Shown piece after piece: positions 61,223 to 64,000 of a stretch of DNA of 64,000 nucleotides (position 1 is its first letter; each line of letters opens with the position of its first letter). Source of the DNA: an uncultured Chlorobiaceae bacterium (GTDB taxonomy: Bacteria > Bacteroidota > Chlorobiia > Chlorobiales > Chlorobiaceae). The notes below the pieces were generated by a model. The model searched no databases, was not told the DNA's origin, and was given only the letters and a program-made list of their open reading frames with translations. The position numbers and the translations under genes were made by a program. The stretch covers positions 1 through 64,000 of the forward strand of contig CAIMCD010000027.1 of assembly GCA_903839405.1 (NCBI GenBank). Direction: 5' to 3'.

Positions 61223-61597
61223 AACAGTGATGCCCCTAGTTTGTTCGAAAAGGTATTCTGGACTAAAATACCACAGTCGGAATAAATAACCGTGAAGGGT
61301 TTGCCTTAAAATGAGATAAGATGCCCGTTCACCGCTTCTTTTTTCCCGGTTGCCGGAACCATTTCTTCTCTGCAATGAGCTGCCGTAAGAGCCGGGTTAC
61401 ACCATCAGGTGGTCGAGGAAAGTGGTGAGAGGTGTGGAATAATGGTGGAGGCGTGAGCCAAAGTAAGCCGGTTGAAAGGGTTGATGCTCCTGCAGTTGAG
61501 AGCGATCAACATACGGGGAGCACTCTGCTTTCGCAACATGCTCCCCGGTGTTCACCGATATCTGGTCGTCAGCTTTCGTGACACAAACGACCGGCTC

Positions 61598-62143
61598 TTA
61601 CGGCAGCAGCACCGCGCAGGAGATGACCGTTGTCCAGAGACCGTTTTCACCCTCGGCGGACTGGGTGATGTTGTAGGAGTTGATGATTTTACCGCTCATT
61701 TTATAAATACCCTCACGCTCGTCCCAATCCTTGTTGGGATCAAACTCGATACCGAGTGTGGTTGCAAGCATGGTGGCTGCAAGATCTTCGGCATACTCGC
61801 CGGACTGCTCGGCCGATTCACCAAACGGGTGGTGCTCCGACAAATAGCCGTACTGGGTGTCGTCGGCCGGAATGGCAACGCCTACCGAGGCCGCAATCAG
61901 GCGGTTGTACTCATTGGTCGAGTTGCGGGCCATGACGGCAAAGGTGATCTGGCCGGGAGAGAGCAGCTTGATACCCTCTTCGACGCTGACGCGCTCACAA
62001 TGGGGAGGAAAAATACTTGATACGGTTACAAGGTTGCACTTCTCGATTTTGGCTTCCCTGAGGGCAAGCTCAAATGAGGAGAGATACTCCTTATGCCTTC
62101 CCACACCTTTTGTGAAGAATACTTTTGATGGGACAAATGACAA
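61598..62143 (-). CDS. pdaD: Pyruvoyl-dependent arginine decarboxylase
   Basis: 181 aa; [49 protein letters not shown]; Ser-Ser autocleavage site. Confidence 0.9.
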   Translation of the reverse strand: MSFVPSKVFFTKGVGRHKEYLSSFELALREAKIEKCNLVTVSSIFPPHCERVSVEEGIKLLSPGQITFAVMARNSTNEYNRLIAASVGVAIPADDTQYGYLSEHHPFGESAEQSGEYAEDLAATMLATTLGIEFDPNKDWDEREGIYKMSGKIINSYNITQSAEGENGLWTTVISCAVLLP

Positions 62144-62233
62144 TGCCGTGCCTCCGGATTAATATGGTTGTTCAAAGTTTTTACACTTCCGAAATTGAGC
62201 AATTATAGGAAAAAGCCACCGTATTCAAAATCT

Positions 62234-63427
62234 TTATTTTGCAACGACTTTAAAAAACTTTCTTTTTCCCGCCCTGATGATTTTCGGCTCACTGTTGAGA
62301 TCAATCGTGGCCGTGATCTCGGTGATTTTCTGCTCATCCACCATCACGGAGTTCTGCTGGATCATCCGTCGTGCCTCGCTCTTCGACGCTGCTGCGCCAA
62401 GGGTGACAAGGAGGTCGATGAGCGGGAGTGAGTGCTCTTCAAATTCAAAAAGCTCAATGTTTTCAGGTGCTTTTTTCTGCACAAAGACCTGGTCGAAGTG
62501 CTCCTCTGCTTTTGTGGCGGCCTCAAGGGAGTGGTATTGGCGGACAATATCAATGGCCAACGCTCTTTTTGCCGTTCTGGGATCCCCCTCGATTTGTGCT
62601 GGAGTGATCGCTATGGCGGTATTGACCGAATAGTACTCCTTGATCAGGGAGTCGGGAATGGAGAGCACCCGGCCGTACATCTCTTCGGGCGGGTCGTTGA
62701 AGCTGATGGCGTTGCCGAGCGATTTTGACATCTTCTCCTTTCCGTCGGTGCCGACAAGCAGCGGCATGGTAATGCAGACCTGTGGCGCAATGCCATGCTC
62801 CCGCTGCAGGTCGCGCCCCACAAGCAGGTTGAACTTCTGGTCGGTGCCGCCAAGCTCGATATCGTTTTTCAGGTGGACGGAGTCCATGCCTTGCGCCAGG
62901 GGATAGAGAAACTCGTGAATCGATATTGGCTCCTGGGCACGGTAGCGCCGCTCAAAATCGTCACGCTCAAGCATACGGGCCACGGTGTAGTGGCTTGAAA
63001 GCCGGATGACATCGGCAAAACTCATCTTGCCAAGCCACTCCGCATTATAGCAGATGGTGGTTTTTTTTGGATCAAGAATTTTTGAAGCCTGTTCAAAGTA
63101 GCTCTTGCCGTTTTCGCGCGCCTCTTCGGCGGTAAGCTGCGGCCTTGTTTTGCTTTTGCCGGAAGGGTCGCCGATCATGGCCGTAAAGTCGCCGATAATG
63201 AGAATGGCTTCATGGCCGAGATCCTGGAACTCCCTGAGTTTGCGCAGCACCACGGCGTGGCCGAGGTGGAGGTCGGGCCGTGACGGGTCAGCCCCGAGTT
63301 TCACTTTCAGCGGCTGGGAGGTTTTCAGGCTCTTCTGCAGTTTTGCTTCAAGCTCCTGCCGGCTGAGGATCTCTATGGTGTTGCGCTCAATAAGATCAAG
63401 CTGCTCCTGTACGGATGGAAAATGCAT
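62234..63427 (-). CDS. tyrS: Tyrosyl-tRNA synthetase (TyrZ/S4 type)
   Basis: 397 aa; [41 protein letters not shown]-terminal S4-like domain. Confidence 0.95.
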   Translation of the reverse strand: MHFPSVQEQLDLIERNTIEILSRQELEAKLQKSLKTSQPLKVKLGADPSRPDLHLGHAVVLRKLREFQDLGHEAILIIGDFTAMIGDPSGKSKTRPQLTAEEARENGKSYFEQASKILDPKKTTICYNAEWLGKMSFADVIRLSSHYTVARMLERDDFERRYRAQEPISIHEFLYPLAQGMDSVHLKNDIELGGTDQKFNLLVGRDLQREHGIAPQVCITMPLLVGTDGKEKMSKSLGNAISFNDPPEEMYGRVLSIPDSLIKEYYSVNTAIAITPAQIEGDPRTAKRALAIDIVRQYHSLEAATKAEEHFDQVFVQKKAPENIELFEFEEHSLPLIDLLVTLGAAASKSEARRMIQQNSVMVDEQKITEITATIDLNSEPKIIRAGKRKFFKVVAK

Positions 63428-63448
63428 GTGAATCGTACTCTTGTTGTT

Positions 63449-63922
63449 TTAGTATTGCTTTTTTATCTGCTCCATCTGTCGCTGGTTTTCGCGTGCCTTG
63501 ATGGTGTCGCGCTTGTCGTAGAGCTTTTTACCTTTGGCAATGGCAATCTCGATTTTTAGCAAGCCTTTTGAAGTGAAAAAGGCTTTGAGGGGCACCAGTG
63601 TCAGACCCTTTTCATTGATTTTTGCCAAGATTTTCTGGATCTCCGCTTTGTGCAAGAGCAGTTTGCGGCTCCGTTTCGCTTCAATCATCTCCAGGTGGTT
63701 ATGTTCGTAGGGGGTGATTTGCATCCCTTCGAGCCACACCTCGTTATGATGGATGATGGCAAAGCTGTCGCTGAGGCTCGCTTTGCCGAGGCGAACCGAC
63801 TTTACCTCACTTCCAAAAAGCTGGATACCGGCTACGAGGGTATCGAGAATATGAAATTCGTAACGGGCTCTCCGGTTTTGGATGGCCTGTACATACGCTT
63901 GGGTGTTTTGCTTTTTTGTCAC
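63449..63922 (-). CDS. smpB: SsrA-binding protein
   Basis: 157 aa; [41 protein letters not shown]-terminal [28 protein letters not shown]. Confidence 0.97.
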   Translation of the reverse strand: MTKKQNTQAYVQAIQNRRARYEFHILDTLVAGIQLFGSEVKSVRLGKASLSDSFAIIHHNEVWLEGMQITPYEHNHLEMIEAKRSRKLLLHKAEIQKILAKINEKGLTLVPLKAFFTSKGLLKIEIAIAKGKKLYDKRDTIKARENQRQMEQIKKQY

Positions 63923-64000
63923 CGTGTGACCCTGTTCAAAATGGTTAACGCTCTTTAAGGTACCCGGCCGGAATAAGGTTGCCCCGGTTAAGCACCAGAT

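Overview
This is a gene-dense 64 kb bacterial chromosomal window. Gene content suggests a green sulfur bacterium (Chlorobiaceae); that assignment is inferred from recognised proteins, not from a database search. Housekeeping genes supported by their translations include rnr, class II photolyase, trpB, lptD, uvrA, groES/groEL with an exact CIRCE operator, queC, trpA, bshA, mreB, hisD-queA, acnB, murA, an EnvC/M23-like gene, nadE, nadB, pyruvoyl arginine decarboxylase, tyrS and smpB. There are six tRNAs: Ser-CGA, Gly-GCC, Gln-CTG, Arg-ACG, Glu-CTC and a CAT tRNA that looks like Ile2. Between these lie accessory loci. (1) An edge-truncated minus-strand ORF (about 1-2308), absent from the supplied ORF track, reads as a PfkB-like N-terminus, an AAA+/P-loop ATPase and an RyR-like domain. 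(2) A caspase-like clan CD protease is followed 11 bp later by a 75-aa protein. (3) A NACHT NTPase with a polytopic membrane C-terminus is preceded by a 60-aa membrane ORF. (4) A two-repeat DM9 (DUF3421) protein is present. (5) There is a Phd/ParE-type toxin-antitoxin pair, plus remnants resembling a WD40/STAND C-terminus, an aryl-sulfate sulfotransferase and possibly a transposase. Best candidates for an under-described system are the PfkB-AAA-RyR gene, the protease plus 75-aa pair, and the NACHT-membrane pair. All functional statements are homology-by-eye and need profile searches.
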